Positions 44,243-52,721 of a DNA stretch of 64,000 bases are shown piece after piece. The stretch comes from Zavarzinia aquatilis. Lineage in GTDB: Bacteria; Pseudomonadota; Alphaproteobacteria; Zavarziniales; Zavarziniaceae. Both the position numbers and the translations under genes were made by a program. A model generated the notes under the pieces. It made no database searches and was not told the origin of the DNA. It saw only the letters and a list, made by a program, of their open reading frames with translations. How positions within the stretch are numbered: the stretch's first letter is position 1; each line of letters opens with the position of its first letter. The DNA is taken from contig NZ_QGLE01000005.1 in NCBI RefSeq assembly GCF_003173035.1, forward strand, positions 186,001 to 250,000, given 5' to 3'.

Positions 44243-46182
44243 GCCTCCGCTCCCATTCGGACCGGCCGCGCCGGCCGCCCGGCCAGCGCCGCCTCCAGAT
44301 CGCCGATCAGGGCCAGCGTTCCTTCACGCATGAAGAGGACGATGGACCGATACTCGGCCAGGAAAGATGCCACCATAATGGCACGTTTTTCCGGCTCCGT
44401 CATCCGGTGGCTGAAATACATGCCGATCTTCGGCATCGACCGGATCGAGCCATGGGCGATGCTCTCGGTCAGGGCATATTGGTCCTTGAAGCCATCCATG
44501 AAGTCGGACAGGCGGTGCCAGAAGGCGACCAGATCCTCGCCTTCCGCGATCGCGGCATCGACGAGGGCGAGCAGGTCGTCATAGAAGGCGGTGGCGCCGT
44601 CCAGCAGCCGGCCCGGGGTCCAGGACTCGAAGAAACTGGCGGCCGGATAGAGGCGGGCGAGGCGCCTCATGTCGGCGCGCAGCTTCTCGCCGTCGGCGAC
44701 GCGCGGCAACTGGCGGATCGACGAGGCGACGCGGGGCGTGACACCGGCGAGCAGGGCACCATCCGAGGTATTCTGGACCTTGAGCTGATAGCGCCGGGTG
44801 ATATCGCCCAGGATCTGGGCGCAGAGCGCGAGGATCCAGTCGCATTCGACCGTGCCGCCGAAATTGCCGGGCAGGGTCTGGTTGTACTTCAGGTTCCGCT
44901 CGAAGGCCTTGTACTTGTCGGTGACGGCATAGACCGAATCCCGCGAGTGTTTCACCTGGCCCAGCTTGCTGCCGCAGTCGGTGCCGAACAGGATGTAGTC
45001 GGTGAAGCCAAGGGCGGCGGAGACGCGCAGCGCGGTGTTGACGCAGGTCGGCCCCACGCCGACCAATTCGTGGCGTTCGGGCGCGAGGATGCGGGTCGAG
45101 CTGACGGAATCGCGGAAGAAGAAATAGACCTCGTCGAACAGCGCGGCGACGCGCGGGTCGACCGTGACCGAGGCGATGAGCGTGATGCCCGAGAAATCGA
45201 ATTCCTTCGCGAGGGCGGTCAGCACCTCGACCGTTGGGTCGCCGTTCTCGAGTTCGCAGTGGAACTGCGGGCGGATGCCGTTGCGCAGGCAGACGCGCAG
45301 GCTGGTCCCCGCCGAGAACACGGCGGCCTGCGGCGCGAGCCGGCGCAGATCGTCCATCGAACGGTCGATGGAGGGGCCGGAGCCGATGATGATCGCCGTC
45401 TCCGGCCGGGCCGGCTTCGGCCGGGCGTCGACCAGACGGCTGTCGTAACGCAGCAGGTTGCCCACCGCGTTGGTCATCATCTTCAACTCGTCTTCGTAGA
45501 AGCCCTTGGAGATGAACATCTGGTCGATCACCTGCTGCAGGCGATCGCGGGTCTCGGTCAGGGCCCAGGACGGGTAATGGACGAAGACGAAGGCGCCGTC
45601 GATGAAGGGCTCGCCCACCCGGTAAACCAGCCGGCGGATTTCCAGGATGATGCGGTCGGGCTGGGCCGCCGTGCTCAGGGTCAGGTCGATGCCGCGGCGT
45701 TCGGCGATTTCGAACAGGGCGTCCCAATCCTGCGTGTTGGCGGCATGGACGACGAATTCCGCCACCGGCTCGACGATCAGCACATGGCGCGCCGTCGTCG
45801 TCTCGAGCAGGGGGCGCAGATGATGGCCAAGGCCAAGGCCGAGCACGACGAGGAACGAGCCCTCGTAATCGGGCTTGTTGCTCAGGGTCGTGATGCCATG
45901 CCCGGCCATCACCGTCAGCAGATGGTCGCGCATCCGCGCCGAGACCTCGCTGCCGATATTGGCGCCGGACAGATCCTGGGTGAAGAACTGCAGGGGTTTC
46001 ACCGCGAAGCGGGCGACCTGTTCGGCCGCCTTTTCCTCGGCGTCGCCGCCATAGAGCCGCCCCCGGCCGAGGTCGATGTCGATCGCCCGGCCGGCCTCGT
46101 CGCGCACGATGGTGCTCAGCGTCGTCGCCGGAAGCGACGGGGCAATGGCGGGAAATCGCTCGGCGAAGGCGGCGGCGGTCAT
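44239..46182 (-). CDS. Maf-type motility accessory/flagellin glycosyltransferase (DUF115)
   Basis: A 647-residue protein. The central DUF115 core (about 200-420) carries IIGSGPSIDRSMDDLRRLAPQAAVFSAGTSLRVCLRNGIRPQFHCELEN, and the N-terminal domain has VLGLGLGHHLRPLLE. Maf proteins transfer nonulosonic acids such as pseudaminic or legionaminic acid to flagellin. ATG overlaps the preceding gene's stop (ATGA) and its own stop overlaps the flagellin-like gene, giving tight coupling. Sugar biosynthesis genes are not in the window. Confidence 0.9.
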   Translation of the reverse strand: MTAAAFAERFPAIAPSLPATTLSTIVRDEAGRAIDIDLGRGRLYGGDAEEKAAEQVARFAVKPLQFFTQDLSGANIGSEVSARMRDHLLTVMAGHGITTLSNKPDYEGSFLVVLGLGLGHHLRPLLETTTARHVLIVEPVAEFVVHAANTQDWDALFEIAERRGIDLTLSTAAQPDRIILEIRRLVYRVGEPFIDGAFVFVHYPSWALTETRDRLQQVIDQMFISKGFYEDELKMMTNAVGNLLRYDSRLVDARPKPARPETAIIIGSGPSIDRSMDDLRRLAPQAAVFSAGTSLRVCLRNGIRPQFHCELENGDPTVEVLTALAKEFDFSGITLIASVTVDPRVAALFDEVYFFFRDSVSSTRILAPERHELVGVGPTCVNTALRVSAALGFTDYILFGTDCGSKLGQVKHSRDSVYAVTDKYKAFERNLKYNQTLPGNFGGTVECDWILALCAQILGDITRRYQLKVQNTSDGALLAGVTPRVASSIRQLPRVADGEKLRADMRRLARLYPAASFFESWTPGRLLDGATAFYDDLLALVDAAIAEGEDLVAFWHRLSDFMDGFKDQYALTESIAHGSIRSMPKIGMYFSHRMTEPEKRAIMVASFLAEYRSIVLFMREGTLALIGDLEAALAGRPARPVRMGAEA

Positions 46183-48017
46183 TGCGCGATGCTCTCCATC
46201 AGGGCGGTGGCGAAGGCGGCGGGGGAAAAGGCCGGAGCGGTGGCGGCCGCTTCGGCGATGCGCGCGCTGGCGCCGCGGTCGGTGGCGAGCGCGGCGCCGA
46301 TGGCGACGAACGCCGCGACATCGGCGGCCGCATGGTCACCGAGGCCGAGGGCGTCGAGCGCGGCCGCGCCGTGATTGCGGTGCCGGACCGTGCCGCGCAG
46401 GGCGACGCAGGGGGTTGCGACAGCGGTCGCGGTCACCACGTCCTGACCGTTCAGGGCGACGAAGGGCGCGACATAGAGGTCGAGCCCGGCGGCGAAGGCG
46501 AGCGGGCTGCCGTCGACGATTTCGATCCGGTCGGCGATGCCGCGTGGGCCGCAGCGTTCAACCAGGGCGGCGACCGTGTCCGGATGGCTGAATTCGCGGT
46601 CCCGGAACAGCAGGCGTGCGTCCGGCACCTGGTCCAGCAGGGCGGCGAGCGCATCGAGGAAGTCGTCGTGCAGCTGGCCGGGCACGATGTCGGTGCCGAT
46701 CAGCGTGGGACCGTCGCTGCGCGCCGGCCGCGCGGTCGTGCCGAGCCGGGCGAGAGCGGCGCCGGCGGGCACGGCGCCATCGGTCCAGGGCAGGGCGCAA
46801 GGCGCATTCAGCCAGGCGAGGGTGCGCAGGGCGGGATGATGGGCAAGGGCGAGGGTGTGCATCGGCGCGGCGAGACCACCGGCATCGAGCAGCAGGTCGA
46901 TGCCTTCGCCCGCGACGGTATGGGCCAGCGTCTCGCCGTCGAAGGCGGCGGCGTCGATGTGGCGTTGGACCCGGCCCTGCAGCGGCCGGTTATGCGGCCG
47001 GTCGAGCGTGCCGGCGCCAAAGACGGTGAGATCGCCGCAGCCGGCCTCGCGCAGGCCCTGGGCGAGCGCGGCGATGGTCTCGACATCGGCCTCGTCGCCG
47101 AGGGCGGTGGCGAGAACGCCGACGCGGGGCCGCTCGGGCAATGCGGCGGCTGGCATCAGCGGACCGGCCGCCGGCAGCAGGCCGGCGTTGCGGCTCAGGC
47201 TGCGGGCCGGATCGGCGCCGCGAAGGGTGGCGATGGTGGCGGCGGCGCACAGGACATCGGGGCCGGCCGCGGGTTCGCTTTCGCCGAGCGCGATCGCCTC
47301 GGCGGCGATGCCGTCGGCCGCGCTGTCGCCAATGGTGGCGAGGGCAAGGGCGAGGCGAGCGAGGTCGAAGGCGTCGGCCGTGCCGTTGGCGGCGAAGCGC
47401 GACAGGATTTCGGCGGCCTGCCGCGGCCTGCCGACGGCGATCAGGGCATCGGCGAAGGCGCGCTGGGTCTCGCCATCCTCGGGACTGAAAGCCGCCTGGG
47501 CCTCGATCAGCCGCATGGCCAGATCGGACTGGCCGGCGGCCATCAGCTTCATGCCCTGCGCCAGCAGGGGGCGTTCGCGGATGTTGCGGAAGACGAAGGC
47601 GAAGCCCGGCCAACCGGCGGGCCGCAGGCTCGCGGTGGTCTGGTCGAGGCCGTTGGCCTGCGCCAGTTTGGCGTAATAGGTCGCCTCGGCCACCTCACCG
47701 GCGATGGCATAGAGAATGGCCAGGCTGTCGGCGGCGACGGCGCTGCCCGGCGCGGCGTCGAGCGCCTGCTTCAGGGCATCGAGCGCGGTCAGCACCTGGT
47801 CGCTGGCGAAGGCGACGAAGCCAAGACCGATCAGGGCCGCCGGATCGACCGGGTCGGCCGCCATGCGCGCCTCGATGGACGCGATGGCGGCTTCGTGGTC
47901 CCGGCTGTCGATCAGGGGTTTCAGCGCCGTAAGGAAGGGAGCGATGAGGTCGTCGGTCATTCTCTGTCGTGCCGTCCCGGCGGTCGGGGAAGTGTCGGCC
48001 AGGGTCGCCGCCTGCAT
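46179..48017 (-). CDS. TPR/glycosyltransferase protein (FlmG-like)
   Basis: A 612-residue protein. A TPR array (about 20-270, VDPAALIGLGFVAFASDQVLTALDALKQAL) is followed by a C-terminal domain related to O-GlcNAc-transferase-type folds (DARLLFRDREFSHPDTVAALVERCG, GLDLYVAPFVALNGQDVVTATAVATPCVALRG). Caulobacter FlmG pairs TPRs that bind flagellin with such a domain. This protein probably docks flagellin for glycosylation. ATG 48017 starts right after the flaF stop; 47960 is an alternative. Confidence 0.8.
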   Translation of the reverse strand: MQAATLADTSPTAGTARQRMTDDLIAPFLTALKPLIDSRDHEAAIASIEARMAADPVDPAALIGLGFVAFASDQVLTALDALKQALDAAPGSAVAADSLAILYAIAGEVAEATYYAKLAQANGLDQTTASLRPAGWPGFAFVFRNIRERPLLAQGMKLMAAGQSDLAMRLIEAQAAFSPEDGETQRAFADALIAVGRPRQAAEILSRFAANGTADAFDLARLALALATIGDSAADGIAAEAIALGESEPAAGPDVLCAAATIATLRGADPARSLSRNAGLLPAAGPLMPAAALPERPRVGVLATALGDEADVETIAALAQGLREAGCGDLTVFGAGTLDRPHNRPLQGRVQRHIDAAAFDGETLAHTVAGEGIDLLLDAGGLAAPMHTLALAHHPALRTLAWLNAPCALPWTDGAVPAGAALARLGTTARPARSDGPTLIGTDIVPGQLHDDFLDALAALLDQVPDARLLFRDREFSHPDTVAALVERCGPRGIADRIEIVDGSPLAFAAGLDLYVAPFVALNGQDVVTATAVATPCVALRGTVRHRNHGAAALDALGLGDHAAADVAAFVAIGAALATDRGASARIAEAAATAPAFSPAAFATALMESIAQ

Positions 48018-48020
48018 GGT

Positions 48021-48458
48021 TCAGACCGAATGGTTGATGCCGCCACCGGCGGCGGCGGGCGGGGCGGTCGTGGTGGGAACGCTGGCACCGTCGGCCGGAT
48101 TGGCGAGGAGGCCGGCCGCGATCTCGCGGTTGATCCGGATCAGGATGTCCAGCTTCTGCGGCTGCGGATCGGCGAGGATGCCCACCGTGTGGCGGTCGAT
48201 GAAATTCGCCAGCGACAGGACATTGGCCTTCAGGTCCGGCGGCATCGGCGAATCGGGCGAGGCGACGCCGGCCTGGAAGATGGTCCACAGGCGCCAGTTG
48301 CGGCGCACCGCATCCATGAAACCGGGCGCATTCTCGGGCGCGCGCTGGGCCTCGGCCAGACGACGCGCGGCCTCGGTCAGCGCCCAGCCCTCGGTGCGCC
48401 GCGGATCGCCGGAAGGCGGGGCCTTGCTATAGGCGGGACGACGCTGGGTCGGATACAT
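48021..48458 (-). CDS. flaF: flagellar biosynthesis regulator FlaF
   Basis: A 145-residue FlaF. It has RRNWRLWTIFQAGVASPDSPMPPDLKANVLSLANFIDRHTVGIL, the family signature. FlaF is needed for flagellin production and secretion in alphaproteobacteria and antagonises FlbT. The 5' end overlaps flbT by 32 bp. Confidence 0.93.
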   Translation of the reverse strand: MYPTQRRPAYSKAPPSGDPRRTEGWALTEAARRLAEAQRAPENAPGFMDAVRRNWRLWTIFQAGVASPDSPMPPDLKANVLSLANFIDRHTVGILADPQPQKLDILIRINREIAAGLLANPADGASVPTTTAPPAAAGGGINHSV

Positions 48459-48837
48459 GATCGAGAACCTCCTTCTCGTGCACGAGCAATTTCTTCGCCG
48501 TGCGCAGGGCCTGATAGACCGTGCCGGTGGCCAGTTGTTTGTTGATGGTGTCGATGATGGCGGCGCCACTCGGGGCCGCGGCCGCGTAGTCGGCGAGGAA
48601 GGCGTCGGCGGCCTTGCGGTAATCGGCGGCACGATCGGGGAACAGGTAGAGGCACTGCAGCACATAATAGATGCGCGTTGCCGGGGTGACGGCATCATCC
48701 TGGGTCAGGATGTCCTTGCCGCGCAGGATATGGGCCTGGTTGAGGACCGTGATCGTGGCGTGGCCGCCGGCATTGGCGAGCACGGCACCGTTCACGATGA
48801 TCTTTTCTTCAGGGGCGAGCGTGATCTTCAGGGGCAC
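48427..48837 (-). CDS. flbT: flagellin mRNA regulator FlbT
   Basis: A 136-residue FlbT starting MPLKITLAPEEKIIVNGAVL, with the ILTQDDAVTPATRIYYVLQCLYL block. It binds the flagellin mRNA leader and destabilises it when export is incomplete. It overlaps flaF and follows fliC downstream of its terminator. Confidence 0.95.
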   Translation of the reverse strand: MPLKITLAPEEKIIVNGAVLANAGGHATITVLNQAHILRGKDILTQDDAVTPATRIYYVLQCLYLFPDRAADYRKAADAFLADYAAAAPSGAAIIDTINKQLATGTVYQALRTAKKLLVHEKEVLDHVSDPASSRL

Positions 48838-48928
48838 GCCGGGGACTCCGTGGCTGGTTCGTTCCCCGAGATTGGCCCTGTTTCCTTAATTCGAGGTAAA
48901 GCGATCCGCGGCTCTACCCGTCACGAGA

Positions 48929-48952
48929 AAGGGGCGGCCGAGGCCGCCCCTT
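48929..48952 (-). terminator. fliC terminator
   Basis: A perfect 11-bp stem AAGGGGCGGCC / GGCCGCCCCTT with a 2-nt loop lies 27 nt past the fliC stop, followed on the minus strand by TTTCTC. Confidence 0.85.
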
Positions 48953-48978
48953 CATATCGTCGATCTGACGCTGCCGGA

Positions 48979-49878
48979 TTACTGGAGCAGCGAGAGCACG
49001 CTCTGTTCGCTCTGGCCGGCGAAGCTCAGGGCCTTGAGGGCGAGCTGCTGGCGGGTCTGCAGGGCGACCAGGTTGGCGCCTTCCTCGTTCAGGTCGGCGA
49101 GGGTCAGCTTGTCCGAACCTTCGGTCAGCGTGTTCGAGTAGTTCTGCGTGAAGTCCGCGCGGGTCTGCAGCAGGGTGATGTTCGAGCCGAGCGAGGAAGC
49201 GGTCGCGCGAACCGACGAGATCGCCGAGTCGAGGCTGTCGGTGATCGTGTCGATCGTGCTGATCAGCGCGCTCGCCGCGATGTCCGAGAAGCCGTTGGCG
49301 GCACCGGCCGAACCCGCGCCGGTCAGGAAGGCGGCGAAGATGTCCGAGCCCTTGGCATCGGCGGCCGAGGCAACGGTGATCAGGGCGCCGGCCCGCAGAT
49401 CGCGGCTGTTGACGGTCAGCTCGGCCGAGGTGACTTCCGAGAAGCGGACGGTCAGCGACTGGGTGGTCGAGTTGACGAGGTTGGTGCCCTGATAGGACGC
49501 ATCGCCCAGCAGCGAGTTCAGCTGGTTCAGGAGGTCGGCGAACTGGGTCGAGAGGTCGGCCTTGGTGGTGTCGTCGGCCGTCTTGGCCGAGATCGCGACA
49601 CCCTTGATCTGCTTCAGCAGGGTTTCCGCCGACTGGGTCGCATTCACCGCCGCCTTCAGCGAGGAGATGCCCTGGTCGATGTTGCCCTTGCGGGAGGTCA
49701 GGTCGGAGGCGCGGTCGCTCAGCGACTTCGCGGCGAAGTAGGCGGTGGCGTCGTCAATGGCGCTCGACACCTTGAGGCCCGTCGACAGACGGCTCTGGGT
49801 GCGGTTGGCGAGGCTGGTGGTCTCGTTCAGCGACAGGAGGTTGGCGCGCGAGGTGGCAGTCAGCTTAATGTCAGCCAT
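48979..49878 (-). CDS. fliC: flagellin
   Basis: A 299-residue flagellin. It has the conserved N-terminal D0/D1 helices (SLANRTQSRLSTGLKVSSAIDDATAYFAAKSLSDRA) and C-terminal helix (FTQNYSNTLTEGSDKLTLADLNEEGANLVALQTRQQLALKALSFA), with a short variable centre typical of alphaproteobacteria. Its leader is about 45 nt from a sigma-54 promoter. Upstream glycosylation genes suggest modification of Ser/Thr. Confidence 0.95.
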   Translation of the reverse strand: MADIKLTATSRANLLSLNETTSLANRTQSRLSTGLKVSSAIDDATAYFAAKSLSDRASDLTSRKGNIDQGISSLKAAVNATQSAETLLKQIKGVAISAKTADDTTKADLSTQFADLLNQLNSLLGDASYQGTNLVNSTTQSLTVRFSEVTSAELTVNSRDLRAGALITVASAADAKGSDIFAAFLTGAGSAGAANGFSDIAASALISTIDTITDSLDSAISSVRATASSLGSNITLLQTRADFTQNYSNTLTEGSDKLTLADLNEEGANLVALQTRQQLALKALSFAGQSEQSVLSLLQ

Positions 49879-49935
49879 GGGTCTGGTCCTTCTGGTCCAA
49901 TGTGATGAAGCCCTTCTGGGCCTCGGGAATGGTTC

Positions 49936-49951
49936 TGCAGGGATCGTGCCA
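49936..49951 (-). promoter_or_regulatory. sigma-54 promoter of fliC
   Basis: On the minus strand TGGCAC-GATCC-CTGCA fits the -24/-12 consensus with GG and GC at the right spacing. The start is about 45 nt before the fliC ATG. Confidence 0.85.
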
Positions 49952-50016
49952 AATCGGATGCATCTCGGATTTTGGCGGAATTACTCGCTATTTTGGGGGC
50001 AACTGGGGGTCGGCTA

Positions 50017-50084
50017 GGCAGATTTTGCCGGGTTGGCTAGGAAAATTTTGCCGGGCAGGCAGGAATTGCCGGGCAAATCCTGCC
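50017..50084. promoter_or_regulatory. array of three GGCA-N5-TGCC dyads (enhancer candidate)
   Basis: GGCAGATTTTGCC (50017-50029), GGCAGGAATTGCC (50058-50070) and GGCAAATCCTGCC (50072-50084) lie about 65-135 bp upstream of the fliC -24 element. The same dyad is found upstream of the flgI and flgF sigma-54 promoters. Best explained as binding sites for a FlbD-type activator; the regulator itself is outside the window. Confidence 0.65.
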
Positions 50085-50092
50085 CTGCGGCG

Positions 50093-50542
50093 TCACGCCT
50101 GGGCGTGGATCGCCATCGCCGCCGGCGCGGCATAGGCGGTGCGAAGACCGGCGCGGGGGCCGTAGCCGAGGACGGGCCGGGCCTTTTCGGCCACCGCTTC
50201 GGCGACGCTGCGCACCAGCCGGTCGGTGACCGTGCGGGCGGCGGCGACGCGCACCGTATGCAGCGCCATCGCGTCGCGCAGGCGCTTGGTTGGCTCGCCC
50301 AGCCGTGCCCTTGCCCCTTCGTCGGCGGCGACGGCGGCGGCTCCGCCCATCAGGGCGAGCTGACGGTCGTAGGCGCCGACAAGCTGGAGCTTGCGTTCGA
50401 TCTGGCCTTTCAGGCGGGAAAACTGGCGGGCACCGATGGTCTCGCATTCCTCTTCGATCGCGGCCGCGAGGCGAATTGTCAGGCTGGCCATGGTCTCGAG
50501 GGCGGCGGGGGACAGGTCGAGCGGATGCGGGTCAGAGGCCAT
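50093..50542 (-). CDS. FlgN-like flagellar chaperone candidate
   Basis: A 149-residue, mostly helical protein (LETMASLTIRLAAAIEEECETIGARQFSRLKGQIERKLQLVGAYD), with the charged amphipathic helix pattern of FlgN hook-associated-protein chaperones. It overlaps flgJ by 11 nt at the end of the flgI-flgJ operon, the usual site of such a gene in alphaproteobacteria. Primary sequence alone is weak evidence for the family. Confidence 0.65.
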   Translation of the reverse strand: MASDPHPLDLSPAALETMASLTIRLAAAIEEECETIGARQFSRLKGQIERKLQLVGAYDRQLALMGGAAAVAADEGARARLGEPTKRLRDAMALHTVRVAAARTVTDRLVRSVAEAVAEKARPVLGYGPRAGLRTAYAAPAAMAIHAQA

Positions 50543-50849
50543 GGGCGGGCTCCTCGGTCACGAGCAGGGAACGGATCAGCATGTCGGACAGGCCGATGCC
50601 GCCACGGGCGGCGATGGACTTGCCGAATTCCTGGATCAGGAAACCGCGGAAGGCGGATTCACCGGCGCCGCCGTCGAAGGGCCCGTCGCTCTTCAGTCCC
50701 TCGAACATGGGGCTGATCATCTGCGACATGACCATGGCTTCGAAATCCTGTGCCTCGGCCTTCAGGCGGGGCGGGATCTGCGGCAGCGGACGGCCGGCGG
50801 GATAGGCATAGCGGACGGGATCGGCGGAGAGGGGGGCGGCGGCGGTCAT
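50532..50849 (-). CDS. flgJ: rod-binding protein, FlgJ N-terminal domain only
   Basis: A 105-residue protein made only of the rod-binding domain (FEAMVMSQMISPMFEGLKSDGPFDGGAGESAFRGFLIQEFGKSIA). It lacks the muramidase domain of enterobacterial FlgJ, as is normal in alphaproteobacteria, where a separate lytic enzyme is recruited. ATG 50849 overlaps the flgI stop (TGATG). Confidence 0.92.
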   Translation of the reverse strand: MTAAAPLSADPVRYAYPAGRPLPQIPPRLKAEAQDFEAMVMSQMISPMFEGLKSDGPFDGGAGESAFRGFLIQEFGKSIAARGGIGLSDMLIRSLLVTEEPAHGL

Positions 50850-51961
50850 CACATCACCTCGATGTCGGCCTGAAGGGCACCGGCGGCCTTGATCGCCTGC
50901 AGGATCGAGATCAGATCGCGCGGACCGAGGCCGAGACCGTTCAGGCCATTGACCAGATCCTGCAGGCTGACGCCGGCCTCCATCATCACGACGCGCTGTT
51001 CCTGACCCTCGTCCACCTGGACGTCGGTACGCGGCACGACCGTGGTCCGCCCGCCCGAGAAGGGCTGGGGCTGCGAGACCTGCGGCGCTTCGGAGATGCG
51101 AACGGTCAGGTTACCCTGGGCGATGGCGACGGTGGAGACGCGGACGTCGGCGCCGATGACGATGGTGCCCGAGGCTTCGTCGATCACGATGCGCGCCGGC
51201 TGATCGGGCGTCACCTTCAACTGCTCGATCTGGGTGACATAGCTGACGATGTCGGCGCGATACTGCGGCGGCACCTGGATTTCGACGGTCGAGGTGTCGA
51301 GCGCGCGGGCCTGACCCTTCAGCTGCTTGACGACCGCTTCGGCGATGCGGCGGGCGGTGGTGAAATCCGGATTGCGCAGCGACAGGCGAATGCTCGGCTC
51401 GGTGCCGAAGGCATAGGCGACCTCCCGCTCGACGACGGCGCCATTGGCGATGCGGGCCGAGGTCGGCACGCCCTTGATCACCGAGGTCGCGGCGCCCTGC
51501 GCCTTGAAACCGCTGACCGAGACCGAGCCTTGCGCGACCGCATAGACCTCGCCGTCGGCGCCCAGCAGCGGGGTGACCAGCAGCGTTCCGCCCTGCAGGC
51601 TCTTGGCATCGCCGAGGGCGGAGACCGTGACGTCGACCCGGCTGCCGGTCCGGCTGAACGGCGGCAATTCGGCGGTGACCATCACCGCCGCGACATTCTT
51701 GGTCTTCAGGTCGGTATCGCGGGTGTTGACGCCGAGGCGCTCGAGCATGGCCTCGAGGCTCTGCTTGGTGAAGGGCGAGTTGCGCAAGGAGTCGCCCGAG
51801 CCGTCGAGACCGACCACGAGGCCGTAGCCGACCAGCATGTTCTCGCGAACGCCCTGGATGTCGGCGATGTCCTTGACGCGCGAGGCCGCGGCCTGGGCCG
51901 GGGCAACGGCGCCAAGCGCGGTCGCCAGCAGGACGGCAAGGGCAATCAGGCTATGTCGCAT
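50849..51961 (-). CDS. flgI: flagellar P-ring protein FlgI
   Basis: A 370-residue periplasmic P-ring subunit. Residues 1-24 form a signal peptide. The mature part starts with ASRVKDIADIQGVRENMLVGYGLVVGLDGSGDS, and contains MTAELPPF-type and VNGLNGLGLGPRDLISILQAIKAAGAL motifs. GAGGAAG precedes the ATG at 51961. It is first in the flgI-flgJ-FlgN-like operon and has its own sigma-54 promoter. Confidence 0.96.
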   Translation of the reverse strand: MRHSLIALAVLLATALGAVAPAQAAASRVKDIADIQGVRENMLVGYGLVVGLDGSGDSLRNSPFTKQSLEAMLERLGVNTRDTDLKTKNVAAVMVTAELPPFSRTGSRVDVTVSALGDAKSLQGGTLLVTPLLGADGEVYAVAQGSVSVSGFKAQGAATSVIKGVPTSARIANGAVVEREVAYAFGTEPSIRLSLRNPDFTTARRIAEAVVKQLKGQARALDTSTVEIQVPPQYRADIVSYVTQIEQLKVTPDQPARIVIDEASGTIVIGADVRVSTVAIAQGNLTVRISEAPQVSQPQPFSGGRTTVVPRTDVQVDEGQEQRVVMMEAGVSLQDLVNGLNGLGLGPRDLISILQAIKAAGALQADIEVM

Positions 51962-52009
51962 CTCGATTCTTCCTCGAAAGCGGCGGCTTCTCCGCCTGGG
52001 CTTTCTGGT

Positions 52010-52025
52010 TGCGAAACCCGTGCCA
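52010..52025 (-). promoter_or_regulatory. sigma-54 promoter candidate of flgI
   Basis: Minus strand TGGCAC-GGGTT-TCGCA: a perfect -24 element and a one-mismatch -12 element at correct spacing, 49 nt upstream of flgI. Confidence 0.7.
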
Positions 52026-52070
52026 AGAGAAAGTCCTTGCCAGATCAAGGGCTTGGGACAAATCTCGGTG

Positions 52071-52101
52071 GGCAAGCCCTGCCGCCGCGGCAAGAATTGC
52101 C
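52071..52101. promoter_or_regulatory. pair of GGCA-N5-TGCC dyads upstream of flgI
   Basis: GGCAAGCCCTGCC (52071-52083) and GGCAAGAATTGCC (52089-52101) share the dyad seen upstream of fliC. They lie between divergent flgI and fliX and could serve both. Confidence 0.55.
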
Positions 52102-52178
52102 GGCCGATCCCTCGTCTTCAGGGCTTGTTAACGCTGTGCGCGCCAGGATGGCGGGCAGGAAAGGCATCAGGGCCCAGG

Positions 52179-52589
52179 ATGAAGATCGACGGCAACGGCA
52201 GAATCGGCGGACCGGCGGCGACCGGCGCCCGGCGGGGTGCGCGCGCCGGCCAGGGTGGCTTTTCCCTGGGCGATGCCGAGGAAACTTCGGCCGCGGGCGG
52301 TTTATCGGGCGCGGGGCCGGTCGGTGGGGTCGGCGCGCTCTTCGCCTTGCAGGAGGTCGATGCCGATGGCGAACGGCGCCGGGCGGCCAAGCGCGGCAAC
52401 GACCTGCTGGACCAGCTGGAGGAACTGAAACTCGGTCTTCTGTTCGGTCATTTCCCGAAAGAGAAGCTGCAGAATCTCCTCGCCATGGTGCGCGGGCGGC
52501 AGGAGCGGATCGCCGATCCGCGACTCGCGGGCGTGCTGGCGGATATCGAATTGCGGGCGGAAGTGGAGCTCGCCAAGCTCGGCTTTTGA
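52179..52589 (+). CDS. fliX: flagellar assembly regulator FliX
   Basis: A 136-residue FliX. A glycine-rich N-terminal region is followed by the conserved helical C-terminal part (LFALQEVDADGERRRAAKRGNDLLDQLEELKLGLL, LADIELRAEVELAKLGF). In Caulobacter FliX couples early flagellar assembly to the sigma-54 activator FlbD. Divergent from flgI. CCAGG lies at the start, a weak ribosome site. Confidence 0.88.
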   Translation: MKIDGNGRIGGPAATGARRGARAGQGGFSLGDAEETSAAGGLSGAGPVGGVGALFALQEVDADGERRRAAKRGNDLLDQLEELKLGLLFGHFPKEKLQNLLAMVRGRQERIADPRLAGVLADIELRAEVELAKLGF

Positions 52590-52721
52590 GCGCGGCGTCG
52601 CCGATCTGTCCTAAATCTCTGGAAATGCTCGGTTTTTATTGCTAAGGCCGGGCTTGAACACAAGGCGGTCGCTGCTATACTCCGCCCGCCTTGCGGCATA
52701 GCATCGTGCATGAGGGATGGC

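Noticed and set aside
44407-48545. Two long plus-strand frames opposite maf and the TPR/glycosyltransferase gene
   Set aside because: They are antisense to conserved coding sequences, have no recognisable domain and show shadow-frame composition.
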